Positions 22,112-31,977 of a stretch of DNA of 64,000 bases are shown here, piece after piece. The translations under genes were made by a program, and so were the position numbers. This DNA comes from Drechslerella dactyloides (taxonomy: Eukaryota; Ascomycota; Orbiliomycetes; Orbiliales; Orbiliaceae), in NCBI GenBank assembly GCA_020064725.1, contig JAGTWJ010000008.1, positions 372,001-436,000 of the forward strand, in the 5' to 3' direction. The number at the start of each line of letters is the position of its first letter. Positions within the stretch are counted from its first letter, which is position 1. Under the pieces are notes generated by a model. The model did not search any database. It was not told where the DNA came from and saw only the letters and a program-made list of their open reading frames with translations.

Positions 22112-23323
22112 CTACTGCCGCTTCCTCGCTGCTCCGGCCGCTCCAGCTGCTCCAGCCGCGGCGCCCGGTGCAGCTGGAGCGCCTTCCTGTCGCCTCTGCG
22201 GTGCCATCCTGCCCGTAAACCGTGATCTGTAATCGCAGTCACACCATTAGCGCCACCACTACCTAGCATATCACATCATCCTTCGCGAGCGGGTGTAGAC
22301 ACATGCGAGAGTAGCTAGAGAGAACGGAGGGAGATATTAGACACTTACGTAACGAACCGCGACAACAGGCCAATGCCAACCATCATCGCCATAGGCGGCA
22401 CCCCGGAAAACACCCCGACAATCCACCACCATGCAAACACAATCTCCTTCGCAGCGCCTTCAAACGGCTGGCTCAGCCCGGTCCACTCTTGCAGCTCGTG
22501 CCACCGTCCCTCGCGAGCGACCTCGGCCAGCCAGTGCGCATCTGGCGGCGGCGGCGGCCGTTTGCCAGCCGCTGTCTTGTCCTTCGGGTCTTCTTCTTCG
22601 GCGCCGCTGGGGGACGGTGCCTCGGTTTCGGTGCCGGGTCGGTGGAAGGGGACGGGACGGAGATGGGTGGAGCGCTCGGTCATGCCGGGGAAAGATTTTG
22701 ACGGTTTGGAGCTGTGGGTGACGTGGTAGACGCGGGCGCCCCAGGAGGAGAAGACCGCACAGAGGACTGTAAGCGCATAGTGAAAGTTACATTAGCAGCG
22801 TATATAATGGGAAACAGCTGGAGAGGGTACGCACGGGCTTGCTTGTCGCAGTCGATGCGGGCAAAGTAGACGTCCTTGTTATCCTTGAGCAGCGCGACAG
22901 CGTCCTATATCCCGCGTGTAAACCGTCTCGTCAGCACTATAATCGAGTAATGCATATGCATCCTACGTCTACCCGCGAGGCATTACTCACATTGAACGTC
23001 TGAAGTCACCACAATACGTTAGCATCTCGATATCCCAGAAATAACAGCGGGCGATGTAATAAGGTAGCTACCTGCTCGTAGATGCCGCAGCCGGGACAGT
23101 TCTCCGGCCCAGTCGTGCACAGCACCAGCCAGTCCACATCTGTATGCTCCAGCAGCGTCCGCCAGTTGCGCGTGTCCACCGGATACACGACGCCCGGCTC
23201 GAGAACTGGCGCCTCATCCGTTGAGCCGTGGTTCGTCAGCAGCTGCTGCAGGTGGTCCCATTGCGCGGAGACCGTCGCCGCGAGGACGGACGTCACCGCG
23301 AGTGCGAATGCGGGGAGCTTCAT
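22112..23323 (-). CDS. Putative ER thioredoxin-like membrane protein (CPGC motif)
   Basis: Five exons: 23323-23072, 22999-22991, 22904-22835, 22766-22349 and 22226-22112, giving 287 residues. A cleavable signal peptide (MKLPAFALAVTSVLAATVSA) is followed by a thioredoxin-like core: WLVLCTTGPENCPGCGIYEQ (C76-P-G-C79), VYFARIDCDKQ and LLCAVF. A Pro-rich linker and one membrane helix (about 219-245) precede a short basic Ala/Gly-rich tail ending RKRQ. The order suggests a lumenal redox or chaperone domain tethered in the secretory pathway membrane, like TMX proteins; that is inference. The usual Trp before the active Cys is replaced by Asn and no clear cis-Pro is seen, so catalysis is uncertain. 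Exon 2 is only 9 nt. The last exon, after a 122-bp intron, extends the protein past the membrane helix. Confidence 0.8.
22991..22999 (-). other. 9-nt microexon of the thioredoxin-like gene
   Basis: ACGTTCAAT is flanked by GATGCTAACG...CTTCAG on its 5' side and GTGAGT on its 3' side. It keeps frame and inserts Thr-Phe-Asn directly after CGIYEQ, where thioredoxin folds have a conserved aromatic in the helix following the active site. Confidence 0.7.
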
Positions 23324-23758
23324 GCTGCGTAAACGTTCGTGGAAAGCTCTACGATTCAGACAAGTCGACTTTTATGGATCTTTGGAATGCGTATCCTCAG
23401 CTGATGGTGTGAATGAAAGGTCGAAAGGACACCGTTATCGTCGTCGTGGCCTGCGACGGGTGGGATTATAAAGAAGTGGTATATGGCCGCAAGCTTAGTC
23501 CCTCTGCGTTCCGGGGTTAATCCGGTCGGTGCAATACGACAGCCAAGACACACATCGGCTAAATGCATCGATCCAACAGCGATACCGTATTCGCATCCAA
23601 TGGTATTACAGACAGACATCAAATCAGATCTGGGGAGCTTGAGCTTCAGCTAGCTAGTATGCGCAAGCGCTATCAATTACTTATATACAAAACTCCAGAA
23701 CATTCCATCTTGATAAATAGGTATAAGGTACATATATACAGACCGCCACATCACGCCT
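23324..23758. other. Intergenic region
   Basis: This is the promoter of the thioredoxin-like gene and the 3' UTR of RRG9. No other feature was seen. Confidence 0.5.
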
Positions 23759-25078
23759 TCACAGAATCCGGTTCTTCAGATTCAGCTGCTTGCGCAGGAT
23801 AAACCCTTGCTTGGCCTTCGCTTCCTTCCGGTCCGCGTACGCTTTGATCCTATCCGCGTCGCGCTCCTCCTTCTCCGCACGCTTGCTCGCCCGCGTCACC
23901 ACCATCCCGTTGTCCACCCACCTCTTCCACACGCTGTCGCCGCGGCGACGCCACCGCTCCATCCGGTCTTCTTCCTCCTTCGCCGACGGCGTCCATTTGC
24001 TGCGCAGGATCCGGCGCAACGAGTCCGGCGAGATCTTGAAGATCGGCGCGTACTCCTCCACCGTCATATTCGGGTTCTCCGCCTTCAGCTGCTTCAGCGT
24101 CGCGACCGCCGCCGGCGAGAGTCGTGTGAATGGGTTCCAGGCCGACCCGCTGTGCTTCGCCTTGACGGCGTCCCGGTGTGTCTTCCACGCCGGCTCGTCG
24201 GGGTCGCGCTCGCTCCTTTCCGCTGCCGCTGCCGCCGCCGCCGCCTCGCCGTCCGCATCGACGCTGTTCATCGGCTTCCATTTCAGCGTGCCGGTGGGGG
24301 ATTCGAGGGCCAGTCTGCGGGAGAACTTGCTGCCGTTCGGCATGTCTTCCGACTTGACCATCCTGCGCTTCTTCGAGCGCGCCCACAGCGCCGGCGTGGA
24401 CAGGTCTCGCCATGCGGCAGCGTCCGGGTCCTCTGCATCTTGCATCCGCTGTTCGACACCTGCTGCATCCTCCCAGGGTATCATGCCGTCCTCGTCCATG
24501 TCTACCGCGACATCACCACGAGCTCTCGTGGGGAAACCCCGCTTCATCTGTGCGGGGACGGGATCGAACTCGGTGTTGTATTTTGACGAATTGAGCTCCT
24601 TGTAGGCCGCCGCCTGGCTCTCCTCGCCGCCCTCTGTGGCCGAATATACCGCGGACGATGTGAAATCGTCGAGGAAATCGAAGCTCGTGAGCTGGTTTCC
24701 CTCGATGTTGCGGTTACCCCTCCTCGGCTTTTCGGAGCGTGCGTCGGGTGTCAGTCGCAGCGAGCTGCTGCGGATGGCGCTGAGGTCTGTCTCTGGCTTC
24801 CAGCTGTTGCCCCAGGCCGATAGAGCTTCTTTGTTCGGGTTCTTCTTCGCATTGGTGTAGAGGGCTAGGAAGTCGGGTGTACCGGATGCTGTCGTCGCAG
24901 GGGACGCGGGAGAGGATAGCTCGGCGCTCTGGTTACGCGGCGACGAGGAGGAGGCGTGTCGGATTGACGTTCGAGTCAGGCATCGGCGGGAGGCGGCGTG
25001 AGCCGTGGGCAGAGAGCGGTCTGCAGTTGCAGTTATAAACGAGCGGAGCAGGCGGGTGCTGCATTGCGAGCAGGTCAT
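23759..25078 (-). CDS. rrg9: Required for respiratory growth protein 9 (neugrin family), mitochondrial
   Basis: A single exon of 439 residues. The C-terminal third has the RRG9/neugrin core: LKQLKAENPNMTVEEYAPIF, ISPDSLRRILRSKW and PSAKEEEDRMERW, ending with a basic helix and LNLKNRIL. In yeast this matrix protein is needed to keep mitochondrial DNA and respiration; vertebrate neugrin is linked to mitochondrial rRNA. The N terminus (MTCSQCSTRLLRSF...) is Arg/Ser-rich and suits mitochondrial import. The frame is open to 25132, but only a TTG codon lies there, so the ATG at 25078 is the start. The central ~220 residues are low in conservation, with an Ala run, as usual in Pezizomycotina members. 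Confidence 0.92.
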   Translation of the reverse strand: MTCSQCSTRLLRSFITATADRSLPTAHAASRRCLTRTSIRHASSSSPRNQSAELSSPASPATTASGTPDFLALYTNAKKNPNKEALSAWGNSWKPETDLSAIRSSSLRLTPDARSEKPRRGNRNIEGNQLTSFDFLDDFTSSAVYSATEGGEESQAAAYKELNSSKYNTEFDPVPAQMKRGFPTRARGDVAVDMDEDGMIPWEDAAGVEQRMQDAEDPDAAAWRDLSTPALWARSKKRRMVKSEDMPNGSKFSRRLALESPTGTLKWKPMNSVDADGEAAAAAAAAERSERDPDEPAWKTHRDAVKAKHSGSAWNPFTRLSPAAVATLKQLKAENPNMTVEEYAPIFKISPDSLRRILRSKWTPSAKEEEDRMERWRRRGDSVWKRWVDNGMVVTRASKRAEKEERDADRIKAYADRKEAKAKQGFILRKQLNLKNRIL

Positions 25079-25627
25079 CGTGGCGGTGATACCGCTCCGG
25101 AGAAATCGTGGTAGGCGATGGGAAGTCGACAATTGAGCGAGGGGACAGGTATGCGGTCCGCGTAGACGTCAATCGTCGGCAACAGATGCGGTGGCGATGG
25201 TGAAGTTGAAGTGGAGAGGGATGAGGACGCGGCCAGGCATCGGTTGAAGAAGTTCACTATCAGCAGAAATTTTTGTAGGCGCAACGCAGAACGCAGCTGT
25301 TTGCCCCGCCACCAACAACCGCCAATGCAGCCGGATATGCACTGGTTGAGTTACGGAAAGAAACCGGATGACCGTATGGAACCCGGAATCGATGTGAAGA
25401 CGAGAGGGAAGCTGTCTCGAAGGCAAGTATACGAATCGTCTGAGAGTATAGTACAAGTGTGACGGAAATCAAGTTCAGCAAACACGAGGGAAGGCGGTCG
25501 TCATTACATTAAAAAGCGGGATCACAGCTTCCACCGGTTCGCCAGCAGCCCGCGAAATCAAATGCCAAACCGTGGAATCAGCAGTAAACGAATATACGCG
25601 TAACATGTATCAACAGGATATCCTCCT
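25079..25627. other. Intergenic region
   Basis: RRG9 upstream region and EAF3 3' UTR. Nothing else was recognised. Confidence 0.5.
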
Positions 25628-26785
25628 CTACCCCGACCCTCCCACCGGAACACTCAAGCCCGTATCCAAAGCCGGAGCTGCACTCAAGTCAGCAGATTGA
25701 TCATAAAAGAAGCACGCGGGTTAACTGTACTCACGCTCTGCATAATCCGACAAAATGTATCGCTCGTGATTGCGCGAGATGAACATCATCAGCTCGTCAA
25801 GATGCTCTCTCAGCGTGTTGACGGCTTGCGTGTCCATGTTTGTATGCGCGATCAACTCCGGCATCGTGACTAGCCAGTCCATCTGTCAGCAGCCGCACAT
25901 CTGAATACTACAGTTAAATGAACGTATGGTAGACCCACCGAACAGACGGAGCAGGTGCTCAGTTCCGTAGAGGTCGTGCATTGGTGCATCCGGGTACTCC
26001 TGCCTGACCTCGTTGTACTGGTCGCGCTCGAAGCGGTACAGCAACATCGTCCCCAGGCATCGGTCAAAGTACGTCCTCAGTCCCTCCATGATCTCAAGGC
26101 CAACATCATACTTGGCCGTTGTGAACTTGGCCTTGGCGAACCGGTCGTAGTCCGTCAGGAGGGTGCCGAGCGGGGTTTGGCGGGGCAGTCGGACGAGCAG
26201 GCCGTTCTTGGTGATGTTTTCCCAGTCGTCCACGAGGAGGGATTTGATGATCTCGGGGACGTTCAGTTTGATCTCATGGCGTTTGATAAAGTCTTCTTCC
26301 TGTACGAGTTGTCAGTATGGATCGGATCCTGCCGACGGGCGGATTGAGGGGCGACGGCGGCCGTACTTTGTCCATGTCCATCTCCCGTGCGCGTTTCTGA
26401 CCTCGCACTGGGGGGGCGACAGGCTCCTCGACTTGAGTGGTCTTCTTCTCCTTCTCCTGCTTCTTCTTGGGATTGTGCTCCTCGCGGAGCTCTTTTTGCT
26501 TCGCGAGGTTCTCGTCCGTCCATCCTAGCACACGGTCCTGAGGGACACATTCGTCCCAGCTGGAGGATACCGGTCAGCATGTTGTCCCCGGGGCGCTGTT
26601 TGTGGTGAACCGTACCTGGCCTTCCACCCCTTGTAGTGCACTTTGTAGCTGTAACTACCACCGGGCTCCGTCGCATTCTTAATCTCGAGGACTTTGGCTT
26701 CGTAGAGCAGCGGGCCGTGGAAGCAGAGGACGCGCTCGCTCACTTCGTACAGCGGAGGCGCAGGTTTGGCTGCCTTGGGCGGCAT
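25628..26785 (-). CDS. eaf3: Chromatin modification protein EAF3 (MRG/MORF4-like chromodomain protein)
   Basis: Five exons: 26785-26616, 26559-26367, 26299-25939, 25869-25735 and 25677-25628, giving 302 residues. Residues ~10-70 form the chromodomain (ERVLCFHGPLLYEAKVLEI, then YKVHYKGW, and KASWDECVP across intron 1). A Lys/Glu-rich linker follows, then the MRG domain from ~125 (VPEIIKSLLVDDWENITK, LPRQTPLGTLLTDY, YGTEHLLRLFVTMPELIA). In yeast Eaf3 belongs to the NuA4 acetyltransferase and the Rpd3S deacetylase and reads H3K36 methylation. At intron 3, as in dph1, an AG immediately after the GCTGAC branch site is skipped for the next one, which keeps frame. It is divergent from facA across 2.7 kb. 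Confidence 0.95.
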
Positions 26786-29525
26786 GATTGCGGTCAGGAG
26801 GAGAAGGGGATGGTCGAGGTCGATGGGTGAGTCGTGATGACGAGACGGCGATTCGCGCAGGCGATTGCGCGGGTAAGTTGAGAGGCGACCAGCAGCGGTG
26901 CGACCCGGATGGACGAGGCGGTACGACGACGACGGGATGCTGGCGATGGTGGTCGAGAGGGGAGGTAGCGTGTCGAAGGATCTTGTGGCGATGGGCGGCC
27001 GCGAGGATGTTGAAATTGTGTTGACGTTGGCAGCTGAGGAACGCGTTTCGATTTCACCGCCACAGCGGACAGGCCTCCACGACCACGCTCACGACCACCA
27101 ACTTCGCCTCGCGATGGGATGCGGCTGTGGCTGAAAGACGCCATTGCATCGAGTCGCCGTCGCTATCTGATCGATCAATCTCCGACTACGAGACGGATAG
27201 ATCAACTGAGATCCGGCTTAGACAGCAGACCGCCCGGGTTACAATATCATATCACGCACGCTTCGAGAACCCAGCATTCGCCCGCGCGAGATCATTTTTG
27301 GAATCCGTCAGGCCAATGCATAATATTCGCCAAGCACGTTTCTCGATGAATTCACACGTGCTACCGTTGTCCCGGAGCTGTTCGCCATGCCGGCGATGCA
27401 GGCTGCACGGCTGGCATCATACCACTTTTCCCGATCATGCGAATGGCGATTGCAAAGTTGCCGCTCGGGTCGCCGCCGACCGCCGCCTCTATCGATCCGG
27501 ATCAAGCTCGTGGTCTGCTGATATCTGTTTCGTCGATGGCCCGCCCAAAGCCGAGAAGAACCCTAGCTGGAAGTCTATGCAGGTATCGTCTGAATTCGAG
27601 CCCGCCAGCAACAGCCGCGGACGACAGCGGGCCCGCCCTTATCCACCGGCTGAGACTGCCGGATCCATGCATGCGCGGGACATTTCTCAGATCGAGCCAT
27701 TCCATTCCACCTATCTGTCAGATATCAGATGTTCTGTCGCCGTTTGGCTGGAAATTTAAATGCTGGTAGCCTATCTCGACCGCTCGGACAAACGGAGGCG
27801 CGCCCATTCACCCGTGACGACAGCCAATGCGCCGCCCGCGATTGGACCCCACAGCCCGGCCGACTGCCACCAGAAACTCTGAGGACCGTACGGGAAAAGG
27901 GCTCCGCTGCTGGCTGATCATGGCCCCATGTCCTGGGATATGCTTCTATCAATATCAGAGTTCCAGACAGACACCCACACACTGTGGGGCATCATTACTC
28001 GAGCAGCATGGCAGCTCTTTCCCCCCAGGCCACCACCGCGACCCGCATGGTACAGGTTCCATGCCTTGCCGTGCATCATAGCATGCAGGCCATGACATTG
28101 ATGACAGACAATGGTACATGAGATTACATACGAGCAGGGAGGGGTAATGGGACAATTGAACCGACCGGTGCACACACTACTCTAGGATTGCCACGAGAGC
28201 CGTGATTCGGTCGATGCGACTCGAGCGTGTGCAACGGAATTTTTTAGATTCTTGCTCGCGCTCGCCAGGCCGTCGAGCGTATATAAAGCGCAGGACCGGC
28301 CCTCGAGGAAGAGAAGCCGTCTGGACTCCTAAACTCTACCTTCACAACCTCGCGCTCAGTCCATTCAGACCGGAATCCAGTAGAGAGGTGCAGTCAGAAC
28401 AATATCGTCCGCTGTGGATATCGACACATCGTCGTGCCGTTGCATCAGCCAGAACAAGCCCCGCGCACAGGCCCGCATCCAGCGCCAGGATATCAAATCA
28501 AATAGCACAGCAGAGAGCCATTTTCGATTCTGAACTTCCAGCGCCCCGGCCAGCTCGCCGCAGAGGCAAGTTTTCCTGAAAAGCTCCCGTCGATCCAGAT
28601 CCATCGCGGCGTCCCGGTTGTACGCTCGTCTGGCCGACATCCATCCGCCCTCCATACACCCGCCCTGGCAGCGTCATTGCCGAGAAGCTTCCTTTTCTCC
28701 TTCGACGACCGAGCGACCGGCCAAGCGATTTAGCCTGGACCGCTCCTTTTTGCCCGCCTGCCTGTCTGACACCGACCTGCTTTTCGACCGGCCGACGAAC
28801 CCCTGCTCGGGTGCACCCCGCACTCTCGCAGGACTGGCTGTGGCAACGTGCTTATCCTCACGTCGTCCTGCAGCGCGCTCAAAGCAGCTAGCAGCTAGCA
28901 GCTCTCTGGCTTCCGGATCCATTGTGGTTGTTCGCTGACCGATTCTTGACTACCGAATTTTTCCAGAGTCGGTGAGAACGGGTCGACGGCCACAATCGAT
29001 CCATGTGGGTACATATAAGCCCCCTCCTCCCACTGTGCTTGCTGCCCCTCCCTCTTCCTTCCCCCAGTCTCTCATCCCTCTACATCTCCATCCCGCAGCT
29101 GTTCAGTCTCGAGTAAAGCATCTCGAATTTTTTGCGAGATCATCTGTACGTTCGCGTCCGTCTAGTCTGTTCGTCCGTCGCACGTCGCCGTGTTGGGCCG
29201 CACCAGCAGCCGTACCCCACATTCCTCTGCATTTGCATTGGCTCGCTTTCCCCCCGCTGCCCGCATAAGCCCGCAGAAGCTTTGACGCACATATCCCCGC
29301 CGCTTCGCACAGCGCACCTGCAGAAATTCCCAAGCTTACCTCTTCGTGCCCCCCGTGTAGAAAAAACTCAAGAGCAGAGTCGGCTCCAAGTCGGCCAAAT
29401 CGCGCGCCAAAGGCCACACCAACGGCGTCTCCAACGCGACCACGAACGGCGCATCCACCGACGTCGCAGTCAACGGCAAGGGCAAAGAACGAGCTACCGC
29501 AGTCACGACAGAAAACATCACCACC
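26786..29525. promoter_or_regulatory. Divergent region between eaf3 and facA, including the long facA leader
   Basis: The left part (26786-27200) is the eaf3 leader and promoter; it contains a minus-strand ATG-started frame (27144-26794), a possible upstream ORF. A TATA box TATATAAAG at 28280-28288 opens a plus-strand stretch that is nearly free of ATG up to the facA start, indicating a leader of up to ~1.2 kb. Good splice signals occur inside it: CTGACC plus TTTTTCCAG ending at 28966, a donor GTACGT at 29146 and an acceptor GTGTAG ending at 29360. A second TATA-like element (29013-29019) could start a shorter transcript. Confidence 0.6.
28280..28288 (+). promoter_or_regulatory. TATA box, probable distal facA promoter
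   Basis: TATATAAAG is followed by a CT-rich, ATG-free stretch. Assigning it to facA rests on strand-specific ATG loss downstream. Confidence 0.5.
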
Positions 29526-31977
29526 ATGGCCCCCCCGGAGAACCCGGTTGTAATCGAGGCGCACAATGTGGAGACCTTCCCCGTGCCGGATGCCTTCTTC
29601 AAGTATGTCCACGCTATCTATCACCATGCAAGTAAAAGCGACTTGCAACTGATGCCACCTGCGCGTTCAGGAACCACCCCGGAAAGCCCCACCTGAGCGG
29701 CATGGACGAGTACCAGGCCCTGTACAAGGAGTCCATTGAAGACCCCGAGGGCTTCTGGGGCAGACTCGGCAAGGAGCTCCTCACCTGGGATACACCCTTC
29801 AAGACCGTCCTTCACGGCTCCCTCGAATTCGGCGACGTCAGCTGGTTCCCCGAGGGCCGCCTGAACGCTTCCGTCAACTGCGTCGACCGCTGGGCCTTCA
29901 AGGACCCCAAGCGGCCCGCCATCTACTACGAAGCCGACGAGCCCGGCCAGGGCCGCATCATCACCTACGGCGAGCTGCTCCGGGATGTCTCGCGCGTCGC
30001 CTACGTTCTCAAGCAGATGGGTGTGCGCAAGGGTGACACCGTCGCCGTCTACCTGCCCATGATCCCCGAAGCGATCATTACGCTGCTCGCCATCGTCCGT
30101 ATCGGCGCACTGCACTCCGTCGTCTTTGCCGGCTTCTCAGCCGAGTCCCTCCGCGACCGCATCCTCGACGCGGACTCCAAGGTTGTCATCACGACAGACG
30201 AGGGCAAGCGCGGCGGCAAGATCATTGGCACCAAGAAGATTGTCGACGAGGCGCTCAAGTCGTGTCCCGAGGTCAAGAACGTGCTCGTCTTCAAGCGCAC
30301 GGGCAATACGGATGTCCCGTTCACGCCTGGCCGTGACTTCTGGTGGCACGAGGAGACCGCCCGGTACCCGCCCTACTGCGCACCGGAGCCCATGAACGCG
30401 GAAGACCCGCTGTTCCTGCTCTACACGTCCGGCTCGACGGGCAAGCCGAAGGGTGTGATGCACACCACTGGCGGATACCTGCTCGGCGCCGCCGCGACGG
30501 GCAAGTACGTGTTCGACCTGCAGGAGGGCGATATCATGGGCACCGCCGGCGACGTCGGCTGGATCACCGGCCACACGTACGTTGTTTACGCGCCGCTGCT
30601 GTTGGGTGTCGGCACGCTCGTCTTCGAGAGCACGCCGGCGTACCCGAACTTTTCGCGGTACTGGGAGGTTGTTGAGAAGTTCAAGGTGACGCAGTTCTAC
30701 GTTGCGCCGACGGCGTTGCGGCTGTTGAAGAAGGCGGGCGACAAGTATATCAACCATGACCTGTCGAGCTTGCGTGTGCTCGGGTCCGTGGGCGAGCCTA
30801 TCGCCGAGGAGGTCTGGAAGTGGTACAACGAGAAGGTTGGCAAGGGCAATTGCCACATCGTCGACGTACGTATATATCTTTTATATATCTTCTCGTGGTC
30901 CTCGGGTGGTTTTGGAGACTGACTGTGATGGTGTCTAGACATACTGGCAAACGGAGACCGGGTCGAACGTGATCACGCCGCTTGCGGGCATCACGCCAAC
31001 AAAACCCGGGTCGGCGACGCTGCCGTTCTTCGGCGTCAAGCCAGCGATCATCGACCCGCTGTCCGGCGAGAAGCTCGAGGGCAATGACGTCGAGGGCGTG
31101 CTGGCGATCGAGCAGCCGTGGCCCAGCATGGCGCGGACGGTGTGGGGCTCGCACACGCGGTACATGGACACATACCTCAACGTCTACAAGGGCTACTACG
31201 TGAGTGAACATCATATTCTCCAGGGGTTCCATTGGATTGCATCGCTGACATGAGGTGGTATTCGCGAACAGTTCACCGGTGACGGTGCCGGCCGTGACCA
31301 CGAGGGATACTACTGGATCCGCGGCCGTGTTGACGACGTTGTCAACGTGTCTGGCCACAGACTGTCGACAGCCGAGATTGAAGCCGCGCTTCTCACTCAC
31401 CGTACGTTTCCCCCTCCCTCCCTCCCTTATCCGGATGCTGCTGTAACATATGGCTAACATGTGTGATTGTCCCGCGCAGAGTCCGTTGCCGAGGCTGCCG
31501 CTGTGGGTGTCGCTGAGGAGCTGACGGGCCAGGCGGTGAATGCGTTCGTGGCGCTGAAGGACGGGTATGATAACACGCCGGAGCTGCGGAAGGAGCTTGT
31601 GCTGCAGGTGCGCAAGTCGATTGGGCCATTCGCCGCCCCGAAGGTACGCTCTTCTTCATTCATATTCTTGGTTGATGGATTACTGATTCGTGGTGGTGGT
31701 GGTGGTGATACAGGCAATCTACATTGTCGAGGACCTGCCGAAAACACGGTCCGGGAAAATCATGCGGCGCATTTTGCGCAAGGTTGTGGCTGGCGAGGAG
31801 GACCAGCTTGGTGACATTACGACGGTGAGTTTTACATTCTGCCTTCTGTGTACGTGGATTGTGTGGCGTTGCAGGTGTGCTGACGGTGTGATTGCTGTGT
31901 AGCTTGCGGATCCGTCTGTTGTTGCTGGTATCATTAAGCGGGTGCATGAGGTTAAGGCTTTGAATGCCAAGCAGTAG
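29526..31977 (+). CDS. facA: Acetyl-CoA synthetase
   Basis: Seven coding exons: 29526-29602, 29671-30865, 30939-31199, 31272-31401, 31480-31643, 31714-31824 and 31903-31977, giving 670 residues, the usual length. It joins acetate, ATP and CoA into acetyl-CoA, needed for growth on acetate and for acetyl supply to the cytosol and nucleus. Seen motifs: YTSGSTGKPKG (277-287, phosphate loop), TYWQTETG, YYFTGDGAGRDHEGYYWIRGRVDD hinge region and PKTRSGKIMRR with the catalytic Lys624. The start is the first ATG after a long ATG-free leader, in a CACCATGG context, and matches family N termini (EAHNVETF.VPDAFF). The frame is also open upstream of the ATG for at least 55 codons with GC-rich third positions, see findings. 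Intron 5 holds a short GGT repeat. Confidence 0.97.

Noticed and set aside
23790..24605. Two overlapping 260-270-codon plus-strand ORFs opposite RRG9
   Set aside because: Antisense shadows of a GC-rich exon; Arg/Ser-rich products without motifs.
26794..27144. 116-codon minus-strand ORF starting with ATG just upstream of eaf3
   Set aside because: Arg/Ser/Pro-rich, ends eight bases before the eaf3 ATG; more likely leader sequence or a spliced-out region than a separate gene, so it is only mentioned as a possible upstream ORF.
30137..30856. 239-codon minus-strand ORF opposite facA
   Set aside because: Antisense to the conserved facA core exon; low-complexity Arg/Val/Leu product.
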